A stretch of 57,966 bases of DNA, taken from Prevotella sp. Its GTDB lineage: Bacteria > Bacteroidota > Bacteroidia > Bacteroidales > Bacteroidaceae. Each line of letters opens with the position of its first letter. Within the stretch, counting starts at the first letter, position 1. The notes beneath the pieces are model-generated. The model was not told the origin of the DNA. It was given only the letters and a program-made list of their open reading frames with translations, and ran no database searches. The translations under genes and the position numbers were made by a program. The stretch is taken from assembly GCA_017557405.1 (NCBI GenBank), contig JAFYYV010000050.1, positions 1 through 57,966 on the forward strand. The letters are read 5' to 3'. Below are positions 26,035-34,652 of this stretch, one piece after another.

Positions 26035-26205
26035 AAAAGATGATGAAGAAGAGCTTTTTTCGAACGATTTTTGAGGTTGAAAACCTGTAAAATTGGCATT
26101 TTGAGAGTCGATTTTGCGCTAGAAGGAAGCGGGAAAATGACGCTAAAATTCGGAATTATGTTGACAAACAAGTCTTGCTTTTCATTTCTTATTTGGCAAA
26201 AGCCA

Positions 26206-26234
26206 TTGGATTTCCACATTTTTTATTATATTTG
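26206..26234 (+). promoter_or_regulatory. Promoter of the methyltransferase gene
   Basis: TTG at 26206-26208, an 18-base spacer and TATATTTG at 26227-26234. The ATG at 26304 is 69 bases downstream. Confidence 0.55.
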
Positions 26235-26303
26235 CATGCAGATTCATTCGAATCGCACGTGTTCCTTCAAAAGAGGGGCATAAGACATCATACGACAAAG
26301 AAG

Positions 26304-27014
26304 ATGGAGAAGAAGACGGATGCGATGGGTAGGGCTATTGCCGACTATGCGAAGAATGGGAGAGCGGGCAAGCTGCGCGTGTTTTCGCCGATGTTTGACG
26401 AAGACGAGATTCCTGTGCAGGTGCTCTTCCGTCGCTACGATGAAATGCCTATGCTGGAGCGGCGTGCGCTCGACTTGGTAAAAGGTCGCACGCTCGATGT
26501 GGGAGCCGGAGCGGGTTGCCATTCGTTGGTGCTTCAGGAGCGAGGTTTCGACGTGATGGCTATCGACCTGTCTCCTCTGGCCGTCGAAACGATGAAAAAA
26601 CGTGGTGTCAAGAAGGTGCGCGAACAAGATTTTTTCACCCTTGAAGGGAAATTCGACACCATACTGATGCTGATGAACGGCATTGGTATTGTGGGTTCGT
26701 TGGAGCGCATGAATGAGTTCTTCCATCGACTCGACAGTCTTTTGGCGCCTGATGGCCAGTTGCTTTGCGACTCGTCTGACATCAGTTATGTGTTTGAGAA
26801 CGAGGACGGAACGATTGATTATCCTTCGACTGACCGCTATTTTGGCGAGGTTGGCTTCCAAATGCAGTATAAGGACACGATTGGCGAGCCGTTCTCGTGG
26901 CTGTATATCGACTTCGACATGCTGAAACAAAAGGCTGAGGAGAATGGGTATCAGGTGGAAAAGGTGGCTCAAGGGGAGCATTATGACTATTTGGCCAGAA
27001 TCACTAAAAAATGA
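26304..27014 (+). CDS. Class I SAM-dependent methyltransferase
   Basis: A 236-residue protein; the start MEKKTDAMG was chosen because it follows the promoter, while an upstream in-frame start at 26175 would precede it. The Rossmann cofactor motif is LDVGAGAGCHSLVLQERGFDVMAIDLSP, followed by FDTILMLMNGIGIVGSLE and SLLAPDGQLLCDSSDI. The closest described style is the UbiE/Methyltransf_11/25 group. The substrate is unknown. The next gene starts 8 bases after its stop. Confidence 0.85.
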   Translation: MEKKTDAMGRAIADYAKNGRAGKLRVFSPMFDEDEIPVQVLFRRYDEMPMLERRALDLVKGRTLDVGAGAGCHSLVLQERGFDVMAIDLSPLAVETMKKRGVKKVREQDFFTLEGKFDTILMLMNGIGIVGSLERMNEFFHRLDSLLAPDGQLLCDSSDISYVFENEDGTIDYPSTDRYFGEVGFQMQYKDTIGEPFSWLYIDFDMLKQKAEENGYQVEKVAQGEHYDYLARITKK

Positions 27015-27021
27015 ATATGCT

Positions 27022-27480
27022 ATGGAAAAGGATAGAGACGAATTGATTGAAGAGTTGCTGGAGCGGCCGTATTGGATTGTTGACATACTGCCTTGTCAGG
27101 TTCCGAAGGGTGCGAAAGGTCAGTATTTCACGATTGAACGCTATATGCGGAGTCTTCCTCAGATTGACCGTTTGAGCCGGAAATTCACAAGCGTCGTTTT
27201 GAAATTGAATTGTTACGACGATATTTCCGTTCGCCATTCTGCGGAAGGATGGGTAAACAATCCTTCGCCTGAAACGCTTGAGAGATGGGTGGGGGAGAGC
27301 ATGCGAGGCGGCGGTTCGTTGTACATCGTGTTGGATTCGACGCAGACGATGCTGGCTATTGGCGACGATGCGTATATGACTCTCTACAATGCAGAACCCG
27401 ATGAATTAGAGTTGGTTCGCTTGCTGGCTACTTCCGAAGGTTTGTATGTTTGGCAACCATCAGCCGACGGTTTTCGTTAA
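27022..27480 (+). CDS. Conserved-looking protein of unknown function
   Basis: A 152-residue soluble protein starting MEKDRDELIEELL, 8 bases after the methyltransferase stop and so probably co-translated. An earlier in-frame start would overlap the methyltransferase by 71 bases and was rejected. It has no signal peptide. The segment YWIVDILPCQVPKGAKGQYF and a globular C-terminal half (YIVLDSTQTMLAIGDDAYMTLYN) are visible, but no family is recognised. Confidence 0.65.
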   Translation: MEKDRDELIEELLERPYWIVDILPCQVPKGAKGQYFTIERYMRSLPQIDRLSRKFTSVVLKLNCYDDISVRHSAEGWVNNPSPETLERWVGESMRGGGSLYIVLDSTQTMLAIGDDAYMTLYNAEPDELELVRLLATSEGLYVWQPSADGFR

Positions 27481-27517
27481 TTATCTTAAATCACAAGGTT
27501 TTTTGAATACCTTTTTA

Positions 27518-27525
27518 TATATTTG
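27518..27525 (+). promoter_or_regulatory. -7 box of the 27561 gene
   Basis: TATATTTG, 35 bases before the ATG at 27561. No good TTTG element was found at standard distance. Confidence 0.5.
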
Positions 27526-27560
27526 CACCATCAAAAATCATTAAAAGGACAAAGCAAACC

Positions 27561-28439
27561 ATGAAACAATTCATCACCTGTTTGGCTGCCGCCCTGATGT
27601 CTGTGGGTGGCGTTTTTGGACAAAAGACATTGGACGAAGAGAGCCTGAAACTCGTCAAAGATTTGAACAATCGCGGTTTTTATCGAAGCGATTGTCAATG
27701 GCTGTATGACGACGACCACATGGAGGGCTATCTCCGAATGTTGGGCGATTTCAGCGCTGATGCAAGGAATGACACTCGCGAGGCCATCGCCCGTGATAGA
27801 GAGCGCGCTCAGAAGATTGTCGATTTGAAGAAGGCCATCGTGGGCAAGACGAAGAAGGTCAAGAAGCAAAACAAAGCCCTCAGCCAATACTTCCCTGATT
27901 TGGCAGTCGCCAATCGAATTTTCAGCGAGGCCGAGGGTGTCGTCAAACGTTGTGATGTTCTTCAGAAAGCGCTGGGCCCCAAGACTTCGATTGATTCGGA
28001 CGATGGACGCTCAATGCCGAAAGGAAAGTTGCAGGAATTCGATTCATCGTCGAGTAATGGTTTTGCTGGTCGAAGGATGGATTTGCGTCTTTGGCGCGAT
28101 AAGGAAGGTAAGGGATTACTTTCGCTCAACACGAGTTTCCGCAATCGTGAAGCCAAAGCCATCGAGGTTGACGACTCGGTTTTCCAACGCGTTCGCGATA
28201 TGGTGGAGCAGAGGAAACTATATACTATCGGACGCCACTATGTACCCGACTACGAGATTATGGACGCGTCAAACTGGAGTCTCCACATCAAGTTCGAAGG
28301 GGGGGGCATCAGTTCGAGTGGTTATGCTACAGGCCCCGATCGCAGTTTGGGGCTCTATGATATAGAGAGATATCTCATCAATCTGTATCGCGAACAAGTG
28401 CCCGAGGAAGAAGAGGAAGAGCGTTTCATGAGACGTTGA
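27561..28439 (+). CDS. Secreted protein of unknown function
   Basis: A 292-residue protein with a signal peptide (MKQFITCLAAALMSVGGVFGQ). The middle is rich in charged helices (about residues 75-120), and the C-terminal half contains beta-like segments around RRMDLRLWRDKEGKG and SLHIKFEGGGISSSGYA. It ends with an acidic EEEEEE-like stretch and RR. I do not recognise the family. Confidence 0.65.
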   Translation: MKQFITCLAAALMSVGGVFGQKTLDEESLKLVKDLNNRGFYRSDCQWLYDDDHMEGYLRMLGDFSADARNDTREAIARDRERAQKIVDLKKAIVGKTKKVKKQNKALSQYFPDLAVANRIFSEAEGVVKRCDVLQKALGPKTSIDSDDGRSMPKGKLQEFDSSSSNGFAGRRMDLRLWRDKEGKGLLSLNTSFRNREAKAIEVDDSVFQRVRDMVEQRKLYTIGRHYVPDYEIMDASNWSLHIKFEGGGISSSGYATGPDRSLGLYDIERYLINLYREQVPEEEEEERFMRR

Positions 28440-28547
28440 GCCACCTGGTTGTCGAGGTGAGTTTTCCTTGTAGGGTGTTTTTCTATACTTTTTTATTGCA
28501 CAAAATCGACTGTTTGCGCACAAAATGGTCGTTTTTGTGCATTTTAT

Positions 28548-28578
28548 TTTGCAGAATGGGCAAAAAGGAGTACCTTTG
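28548..28578 (+). promoter_or_regulatory. Promoter of the etf-acyl-CoA dehydrogenase operon
   Basis: TTTG at 28548-28551, a 19-base spacer and TACCTTTG at 28571-28578, 45 bases before the etfB start. Confidence 0.75.
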
Positions 28579-28623
28579 CACCGTTTTGTAAAAAAGACAA
28601 CACATTATTATTAATTATATTTT

Positions 28624-29496
28624 ATGGCATTAAAAATTGTAGTACTTGCCAAGCAAGTACCCGACACAAGAAATGTAGGCAAAGACGCTATGACTGCCGA
28701 AGGCACTGTTAATCGTGCTGCTTTGCCTGCAATCTTCAACCCCGAAGACTTGAACGCCCTGGAGCAAGCTCTGCGCTTGAAAGAGCAGCATGAAGGCTCT
28801 ACAGTAGGAATCCTGACGATGGGCCCTCCCCGTGCAGGTGAGATTATCCGTCAAGGCCTTTATCGTGGCGCCGACACGGGTTGGTTGTTGACCGACCGTC
28901 AGTTTGCTGGTGCTGATACGTTGGCCACCAGTTATGCTTTGGCCACCGCCATCAAGAAGATTGGCGATGTGGACATTGTTATTGGTGGACGTCAGGCTAT
29001 CGATGGAGATACGGCTCAGGTAGGTCCTCAGGTGGCTCAGAAACTGGGTTTGAATCAAGTGACCTACGCAGAAGAGATCTTGAAAGTGGAAAATGGAAAA
29101 GCTTTGATTCGTCGCGTCATCGATGGTGGTGTGGAAACCGTTGAGGCTCCGCTGCCCGTCGTGATTACCGTGAACGGAAGTGCGGCTCCCTGCCGTCCGC
29201 AGAATGCAAAGCTCGTGATGAAATACAAGCGCGCCACCTGTCCGATGGAGCGTCCTGCTGAGGGAACGGCCTACGATTATCTGTACGACGAGCGTCCTGA
29301 GCTGACCTTGAACCAATGGAGTGTTGCTGATGTTGATGGAGACGTTCAGCAGTGCGGTCTCTCTGGTTCGCCCACGAAGGTGAAGGCAATCAAGAACATC
29401 GTGTTCCAGGCTAAGGAGTCGAAAACTTTGACGGCTTCAGATGCTGATATTGAGGGAATGATCAAAGAATTGTTGGACGAAAAGATTATTGGTTAA
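28624..29496 (+). CDS. etfB: Electron transfer flavoprotein, beta subunit
   Basis: A 290-residue FixA/EtfB protein that with EtfA binds FAD and AMP (or a second FAD) and carries electrons from acyl-CoA dehydrogenase. It has N-terminal MALKIVVLAKQVPDTRNV, the family segment IGGRQAIDGDTAQVGPQVAQKLG and VEAPLPVVITVNG. It is first in the operon with etfA, a small membrane protein and an acyl-CoA dehydrogenase. It is somewhat longer than mitochondrial-type EtfB, as in anaerobes. Whether it bifurcates electrons cannot be decided from this reading. Confidence 0.93.
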   Translation: MALKIVVLAKQVPDTRNVGKDAMTAEGTVNRAALPAIFNPEDLNALEQALRLKEQHEGSTVGILTMGPPRAGEIIRQGLYRGADTGWLLTDRQFAGADTLATSYALATAIKKIGDVDIVIGGRQAIDGDTAQVGPQVAQKLGLNQVTYAEEILKVENGKALIRRVIDGGVETVEAPLPVVITVNGSAAPCRPQNAKLVMKYKRATCPMERPAEGTAYDYLYDERPELTLNQWSVADVDGDVQQCGLSGSPTKVKAIKNIVFQAKESKTLTASDADIEGMIKELLDEKIIG

Positions 29497-29504
29497 AAAG
29501 AGAT

Positions 29505-30530
29505 ATGGCTAACAACGTATTTGTATATTGCGAAATAGAAGGTACTCAAGTACAAGAAGTATCTCAGGAGCTGCTGACCAAAGGTCGCAAGCTCGCCAAT
29601 ACGCTGGGTGTAGAACTCCACGCTGTGGTGGCTGGTACAGACATCAAGGGCAAGGTGGAGGATCAGATTCTGCCTTACGGTGTCGATAAGCTGTTCGTGT
29701 TCGACGCGAAGGATTTGTTCCCCTATACTTCAGCTCCACACACGGATATTTTGGTCAACCTCTTCAAGGAGGAGCAGCCGCAGATTTGTCTGATGGGTGC
29801 AACTGTTATCGGTCGCGATCTCGGTCCTCGTGTCAGCTCTTCGTTGACAAGTGGATTGACTGCCGACTGCACAGAGTTGGAGATTGGTCCGTATGAGGAC
29901 AAGAAGAATAATAAGGTGTACGACAATCTGCTTTATCAGATTCGTCCTGCTTTCGGTGGTAACATCGTGGCTACGATTGTGAACCCCGACCATCGTCCTC
30001 AGATGGCAACTGTTCGTTCGGGTGTCATGCAGAAGGCTCTCTATGAGGGAAAGGCCAAGAACGAGGTTGTTTACCCTGAGGTTTCTAAGTATGTGAGCCC
30101 TGAGGCTTTCGTTGTGAAGGTGCTCGACCACCACGTGGAGGCTGCCAAGCACAACCTGAAGGGTGCTCCCATCGTGGTTGCTGGTGGTTACGGAATGGGC
30201 TCGAAGGAGAACTTCGACCTGTTGTTCGATTTGGCTAAGGTTCTTCATGGTGAGGTGGGTGGTAGCCGTGCAGCTGTCGATGCAGGTTGGCTCGACCACG
30301 ATCGTCAGATTGGTCAGACGGGTGTTACCGTTCATCCGAAGGTGTATATCGCCTGCGGTATCTCTGGACAGATTCAGCACATCGCCGGTATGCAGGACTC
30401 TGGCATCATCATTTCTGTTAACTCAGATCCCGATGCTCCCATCAACCGCATTGCTGACTACGTGATTGTTGGAACAGTCGAAGAGGTTGTTCCGAAGTTG
30501 ATTAAGTACTATAAGCAGAACTCGAAGTAA
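29505..30530 (+). CDS. etfA: Electron transfer flavoprotein, alpha subunit
   Basis: A 341-residue FixB/EtfA protein, 8 bases after etfB. The C-terminal FAD domain is clear: GGSRAAVDAGWLDHDRQIG, then IACGISGQIQHIAGMQ and INSDPDAPI-like SVNSDPDAPINRIADYVIVG. It pairs with EtfB and passes electrons from the acyl-CoA dehydrogenase encoded downstream. Confidence 0.94.
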   Translation: MANNVFVYCEIEGTQVQEVSQELLTKGRKLANTLGVELHAVVAGTDIKGKVEDQILPYGVDKLFVFDAKDLFPYTSAPHTDILVNLFKEEQPQICLMGATVIGRDLGPRVSSSLTSGLTADCTELEIGPYEDKKNNKVYDNLLYQIRPAFGGNIVATIVNPDHRPQMATVRSGVMQKALYEGKAKNEVVYPEVSKYVSPEAFVVKVLDHHVEAAKHNLKGAPIVVAGGYGMGSKENFDLLFDLAKVLHGEVGGSRAAVDAGWLDHDRQIGQTGVTVHPKVYIACGISGQIQHIAGMQDSGIIISVNSDPDAPINRIADYVIVGTVEEVVPKLIKYYKQNSK

Positions 30531-30531
30531 T

Positions 30532-30696
30532 ATGAAAGTTTTAGATTATATCCTTCTTGTATGCGCAATAGCTGCGTGTGTTGCCAACTTCTTCGTTTAC
30601 AGTCCCTTTTTTACACTAATAGCCTGCTTATGCGGTGGTGTACTGGGAGGAAGAATTGGTGGAAGGATATACAAGAAGAATCAAGAAAACAAATAA
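30532..30696 (+). CDS. Small membrane protein between etfA and the acyl-CoA dehydrogenase
   Basis: A 54-residue ORF beginning one base after the etfA stop and ending 7 bases before the dehydrogenase ATG. It has a hydrophobic helix (LDYILLVCAIAACVANFFVY), then FFTLIACLCGGVLGG and a glycine/arginine-rich, basic tail (RIGGRIYKKNQENK). Tight spacing on both sides argues that it is translated. It could anchor the flavoprotein/dehydrogenase complex at the membrane, but that is speculation. Confidence 0.7.
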   Translation: MKVLDYILLVCAIAACVANFFVYSPFFTLIACLCGGVLGGRIGGRIYKKNQENK

Positions 30697-30703
30697 GGTA
30701 ATT

Positions 30704-32437
30704 ATGGCAAACTATTATAGCGATCATCCTGAGATCGGGTTCTACTTGAACCACCCCTTAATGAAGCGCATCGTTGAGCTCAAGGAGCGCAATTACGAAG
30801 ATGCGAAGAACTTTGACTACGCTCCTGTGGATTTGGCTGATGCCATCGAGAACTACAAGCAGATTCTCGACATCACAGGCGACGTGGCTGCCAATATCAT
30901 CGCCCCCAACTCTGAGGACGTTGACCTTGAAGGTCCACATCTCGAGAATGGCCGCATGATCTACGCCTCGAAGACTTATGAGAACCTCGATGCCACCCGT
31001 AAGGCTGGCCTCTGGGGAGTGAGTATGCCCCGTCGCTACGGCGGTTTGAACCTTCCCAATGCTGTATTCTCAATGCTTTCAGAGGTCATCTCAGCAGCCG
31101 ATGCTGGTTTCCAGAACATCTGGAGCTTGCAGAGCTGTATCGACACCCTCTATGAGTTTGGTTCTGAGGAGCAGCGCCAGAAGTATATCCCCCGCATTTG
31201 CGAGGGTGAAGGAATGTCGATGGACTTGACAGAGCCCGATGCTGGTTCCGACCTGCAGCGCGTGATGCTGAAGGCTACTTTCGATGAGAAGGAGAACTGC
31301 TGGCGTTTGAATGGTGTGAAGCGTTTCATCACCAATGGCGATTCTGATATCCACCTCGTGTTGGCTCGCTCTGAAGAGGGTACGAAGGACGGTCGTGGAT
31401 TGTCGATGTTCATCTACGACAAACGTCAAGGTGGTGTGAACGTGCGTCACATCGAGCACAAGTTGGGTATTCATGGTTCACCTACCTGTGAGTTGACATA
31501 TAAGAATGCGAAGGCAGAGCTTTGCGGAAGCACTCGTCTTGGTCTTATCAAGTACGTGATGGCCTTGATGAACGGTGCCCGTTTGGGTATTGCCGCACAG
31601 AGTGTCGGACTCTCGCAGGAGGCTTATAACGAAGGTCTAGCATACGCCAAAGAGCGTGCACAGTTCGGTGAGAAGATCATCAACTTCCCTGCAGTTTACG
31701 ACATGCTTGCCCGTATGAAGGCCAAGCTCGATGCAGGTCGTTCGTTGCTATACCAGACAGCTTGCTACGTGGACGTTTACAAGTGCCTCGAGGATATAGA
31801 ACGCGACCGCAAACTCACTCCCGAAGAGAAGCAGGAGTTGAAGAAATATCAGCGTCTTGCTGATGCATTCACGCCGCTTGCTAAGGGAATGAACTCCGAG
31901 TACGCCAACCAGAATGCCTACGATGCCATTTCCATTCATGGTGGTTCGGGCTTCATCATGGAATACAAGTGCCAGCGACTCTATCGCGATGCACGCATCT
32001 TCTCCATCTACGAGGGAACCACTCAGTTGCAGGTTGTCGCCGCCATCCGCTACATCAGCAATGGCACGATGCTCAACAACATCAAAGAGATGCTCGCCGA
32101 GCTCGAGAACAACGAAAGCACAGCAGCCCTGAAGGTTCGTGTGGAGAAACTCATCCCCGTTTACGAGGACGCTTTGAACTATGCTAAGAGCCTCGACAAC
32201 CAAGACGCTTTCGACTTCCTGGCTCGTCGTCTCTACGATATGACTTGCGAACTCGTGATGTCTCTCCTCATCATCCGCGATGCCTCGAAGGCTCCCGAGC
32301 TATTCCTCAAGTCGGCAAACGTCTATGTGCGTATGGCTGAGGAGAACGTGCTTGGAAAGGCTGCCTACATCAAGAACTTCCAAGTGGAGGATCTCGACAG
32401 CTTCAAGGCTGCTGAAGAGAGCGCTTCTGAAGAATAA
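30704..32437 (+). CDS. Acyl-CoA dehydrogenase family protein
   Basis: A 577-residue flavoenzyme; the start MANYYSDHPEIG was chosen because the preceding in-frame bases belong to the small membrane protein gene. It has the N-terminal helical domain, the middle beta domain with DLTEPDAGSDLQRV, and the C-terminal helical domain with YEGTTQLQ holding the catalytic glutamate position. About 180 residues follow the usual acyl-CoA dehydrogenase end, as in the long bacterial type with an extra C-terminal domain. It likely passes electrons to EtfAB; chain-length preference is unknown. A strong terminator ends the operon. Confidence 0.92.
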   Translation: MANYYSDHPEIGFYLNHPLMKRIVELKERNYEDAKNFDYAPVDLADAIENYKQILDITGDVAANIIAPNSEDVDLEGPHLENGRMIYASKTYENLDATRKAGLWGVSMPRRYGGLNLPNAVFSMLSEVISAADAGFQNIWSLQSCIDTLYEFGSEEQRQKYIPRICEGEGMSMDLTEPDAGSDLQRVMLKATFDEKENCWRLNGVKRFITNGDSDIHLVLARSEEGTKDGRGLSMFIYDKRQGGVNVRHIEHKLGIHGSPTCELTYKNAKAELCGSTRLGLIKYVMALMNGARLGIAAQSVGLSQEAYNEGLAYAKERAQFGEKIINFPAVYDMLARMKAKLDAGRSLLYQTACYVDVYKCLEDIERDRKLTPEEKQELKKYQRLADAFTPLAKGMNSEYANQNAYDAISIHGGSGFIMEYKCQRLYRDARIFSIYEGTTQLQVVAAIRYISNGTMLNNIKEMLAELENNESTAALKVRVEKLIPVYEDALNYAKSLDNQDAFDFLARRLYDMTCELVMSLLIIRDASKAPELFLKSANVYVRMAEENVLGKAAYIKNFQVEDLDSFKAAEESASEE

Positions 32438-32477
32438 ACCGAAACGCGACACGCAAGCGTGTTGTGAAACAAAACAA

Positions 32478-32517
32478 TAGGCCAACTGGTTTCTGAAATA
32501 GGACTAGTTGGCCTTTT
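32478..32517 (+). terminator. Rho-independent terminator of the etf operon
   Basis: Inverted repeat AGGCCAACT / AGTTGGCCT with an 18-base loop that can pair further, followed by TTTTT. Confidence 0.85.
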
Positions 32518-32559
32518 TATATCGAAAATCTTCCGCTTTTTCAACAAACCATCAATCCG

Positions 32560-32592
32560 TTGCACACTTTATCAGAAAAATCATTATCTTTG
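32560..32592 (+). promoter_or_regulatory. Promoter of the superoxide dismutase gene
   Basis: TTG at 32560-32562 and TATCTTTG at 32585-32592 (spacer 22), 31 bases before the ATG. Confidence 0.6.
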
Positions 32593-32623
32593 CAACAGAC
32601 ATTTTCATTTAATACAAACCATC

Positions 32624-33226
32624 ATGAAAACAACAATGCCCATCAACGGACAGTTCGAACTCATCCAACTGCCGTATGCACCCGATGCTTTGCAGCCGGT
32701 CATTAGTGCCGAGACCATCGGATTCCACCACGGAAAGCACTTGCAGACCTATGTGAACAACCTCAACGCTTTGCTGCCAAGAAGCCCATTTGAAGGTCTT
32801 TCGCTCGAAGAGATTGTCAAGACGAGCGATGGCGGCGCGTTCAATAATGCCGGACAGATTCTGAACCATAACCTTTATTTCACCCAGTTCGCCGCTCCGA
32901 AGGAGAATAACGTCCCTACAGGCCATATAGCCGACGCCATCAATGCGCAGTTCGGCTCGTTCGAGGCCTTCAAGGAGGAGTTCGAGAAGAAAGGTGCGAC
33001 CCTCTTCGGAAGTGGTTGGGTATGGCTCTCTGCCGATGCTGACGGAAAACTTGTCATCACACAGGAGCCGAATGCCGCCAATCCGTTGACAAAAGGATTG
33101 AAGCCCCTGCTTACCTTCGATGTTTGGGAGCACGCCTACTATCTCGATCATCAGAACCGCCGTCCTGCTCATCTGGCAGCCTTGTGGCAGATTGTGAATT
33201 GGGAGGAGGTCAACAATAGGCTCTGA
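32624..33226 (+). CDS. sodB: Superoxide dismutase, Fe/Mn family
   Basis: A 200-residue enzyme that converts superoxide to oxygen and hydrogen peroxide. The four metal ligands are visible: H35 (GFHHGKH), H82 (LNHNLYF), D166 and H170 (FDVWEHAYY). The ending HLAALWQIVNWEEVNNR is usual for the family. Iron, manganese or either may be used, as known for related Bacteroidota enzymes. No signal peptide is present. It stands alone with its own promoter. Confidence 0.95.
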   Translation: MKTTMPINGQFELIQLPYAPDALQPVISAETIGFHHGKHLQTYVNNLNALLPRSPFEGLSLEEIVKTSDGGAFNNAGQILNHNLYFTQFAAPKENNVPTGHIADAINAQFGSFEAFKEEFEKKGATLFGSGWVWLSADADGKLVITQEPNAANPLTKGLKPLLTFDVWEHAYYLDHQNRRPAHLAALWQIVNWEEVNNRL

Positions 33227-33255
33227 ACTAGCGACGAAAAAAACGACCATAATCC

Positions 33256-33286
33256 TTTGCGTTTACGTGCGTTTTCATTATCTTTG
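33256..33286 (+). promoter_or_regulatory. Promoter of the 33296 gene
   Basis: TTTG at 33256-33259, a 19-base spacer and TATCTTTG at 33279-33286. The ATG follows after 9 bases, a very short leader. Confidence 0.65.
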
Positions 33287-33295
33287 CAAACAGAT

Positions 33296-33718
33296 ATGAG
33301 AAAGTTGCTGTTTTTCGCAATCGCTGTGATATTCGCCTCTATGGTTTCCGTTTCCTGCCGCATGGCTCCTAACGAGCAGTTGGGCGATACATTGGCAGCG
33401 AGCGTCTTCGAACCCGAGGACACCACGACGGCTGTTGTGGCTGTTGCCGAACCCGATAGTGCCGCATTGGAGGAGGTCGCCCAAGCATTGGCCAGCATCG
33501 TCGATAGTACCGACGTGTTTGTCGTGGGTGCCGAGACCAATCGCCAATGGATACAGTTGCTCAGTTATCCCTCACGGCGCGATACTACGCTCTACGGAAA
33601 AGGTCAGCATTTCAAAGCCACAGGAAGCACCGAACCAGGTACTGTGGTGCGTGTGAAGTTCTATGCTTTGCCTTCGGGTACGCGTATCGTGACACGCACA
33701 GAGCAAGTGATACATTAA
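33296..33718 (+). CDS. Small putative lipoprotein of unknown function
   Basis: A 140-residue protein; the start MRKLLFFAIAV was chosen because it follows the promoter (an earlier in-frame start lies inside it). The leader ends in SVSC, a likely lipobox cysteine. The mature part is acidic at first, then has a small beta-rich segment (TNRQWIQLLSYPSRRDTTLYGK ... VVRVKFYALPSGTRIVTRTEQV). No family is recognised. Confidence 0.65.
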   Translation: MRKLLFFAIAVIFASMVSVSCRMAPNEQLGDTLAASVFEPEDTTTAVVAVAEPDSAALEEVAQALASIVDSTDVFVVGAETNRQWIQLLSYPSRRDTTLYGKGQHFKATGSTEPGTVVRVKFYALPSGTRIVTRTEQVIH

Positions 33719-33830
33719 AATTCAAAAATTAAAGAATTTAAAAATTTAGGTTATTCACTTACCTCTTACCACTTACCTCTCACCTCTAAAATTTATATTT
33801 AATAAACCTCATAAACTATAAACAAGAATT

Positions 33831-34442
33831 ATGAAGAAGATCTTAACAGTAATTGTGGCGCTGGTTATGGCAGTGCCAATGTCTGCCCAATACTACAGAG
33901 GCGGATCAAGTATTGACAAGTCCAACCTTTATTATGGTGCACGTTTCGGTTTGACGATGGCCAACACAAGTGGTGACATCGACCTGGGTACGAAGTCTGG
34001 AATGACGCTGGCTGGTGTGATTGGCATGCAAGTGTCGAGTGTCACTCCGCTTTTCATTGAGAGTGGTCTGTACTATACCCAACGTGGCGGAAAGGGAACA
34101 CATGAAGATCAGAAGTGGGACTCTAACCTGAACTACTTGGAACTGCCATTCCTCATCAAGTATGGCATCAAGACCAATAGCGATTTTGCCCTCCTTCCTT
34201 TCGTAGGACCTTATTTCTCCTATGCCATGAGCGGTAAGACTAAGAAAGATGGTGTGAAGCACAGCTCGTTTGTGAATAATGCTTTCCATCATCCCGACAT
34301 GGGCTTCAAGGTAGGTTGTGGTGTCGAGTACAACATGGTCTATCTGGAGGCTGGTTTCCAGATTGGTGTGGCCGATATCAGCGATACCGACGAGAGTACA
34401 CACGGCAACGCCTTCTTTGTGAACTTCGGTGTGAATTTCTAA
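33831..34442 (+). CDS. Outer-membrane beta-barrel protein (porin-family, OMP_b-brl-like)
   Basis: A 203-residue protein with a signal peptide (MKKILTVIVALVMAVPMSAQ) and alternating hydrophobic strands ending GNAFFVNFGVNF, the usual aromatic C terminus of a small outer-membrane barrel. Segments such as GARFGLTMAN and FIESGLYYTQRGG are typical of the family. Its role is unknown. The 112-base leader region contains TTACCTCT word repeats. Confidence 0.8.
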   Translation: MKKILTVIVALVMAVPMSAQYYRGGSSIDKSNLYYGARFGLTMANTSGDIDLGTKSGMTLAGVIGMQVSSVTPLFIESGLYYTQRGGKGTHEDQKWDSNLNYLELPFLIKYGIKTNSDFALLPFVGPYFSYAMSGKTKKDGVKHSSFVNNAFHHPDMGFKVGCGVEYNMVYLEAGFQIGVADISDTDESTHGNAFFVNFGVNF

Positions 34443-34455
34443 CCGATTCCAAAAT

Positions 34456-34593
34456 GTCATCTTCCGAGAGTACGCTGCAGCGTAGGTCTCGGGGCTATAA
34501 TCCGGCTTCGTCAGCTTCGAAGTCGGATTTCCATTTGTCGCTGCCGTAGTAGTCGGAAAGTTCCTTGATAAAAATATTGTAGAATGTATGGTT
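34456..34593 (-). pseudogene. Remnant of a DUF4298-like gene with an internal stop
   Basis: Minus-strand translation gives TFYNIFIKELSDYYG, then SDKWKSDFEADEAGL, a TAG stop at 34497-34495, and in the same frame PRDLRCSVLSEDD. This closely follows the C-terminal part of DUF4298 proteins as I remember it (YY.S..W..DFEADEAG.LP.DLKRGVLSED). No start or N-terminal half is left; a stop lies just upstream. It fills most of the gap between the barrel protein and the ADP-ribosylglycohydrolase. Confidence 0.55.
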
Positions 34594-34611
34594 CTAATAC
34601 ATATTTATATG

Positions 34612-34619
34612 TATCTTTG
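34612..34619 (+). promoter_or_regulatory. -7 box of the ADP-ribosylglycohydrolase gene
   Basis: TATCTTTG, 33 bases before the ATG at 34653. Confidence 0.6.
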
Positions 34620-34652
34620 TAACTGAAAGAATACCAAAAAAACAAAGAGACT

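Noticed and set aside
28440-28547. Possible riboswitch or leader RNA before etfB
   Set aside because: Only about 180 bases with two similar GCACAAAATNGNC words; no stable structure could be made out by eye.
34316-34549. Plus-strand open frame over the end of the barrel protein gene
   Set aside because: It overlaps a real gene in another frame; the part beyond it is better explained by the minus-strand DUF4298-like remnant.
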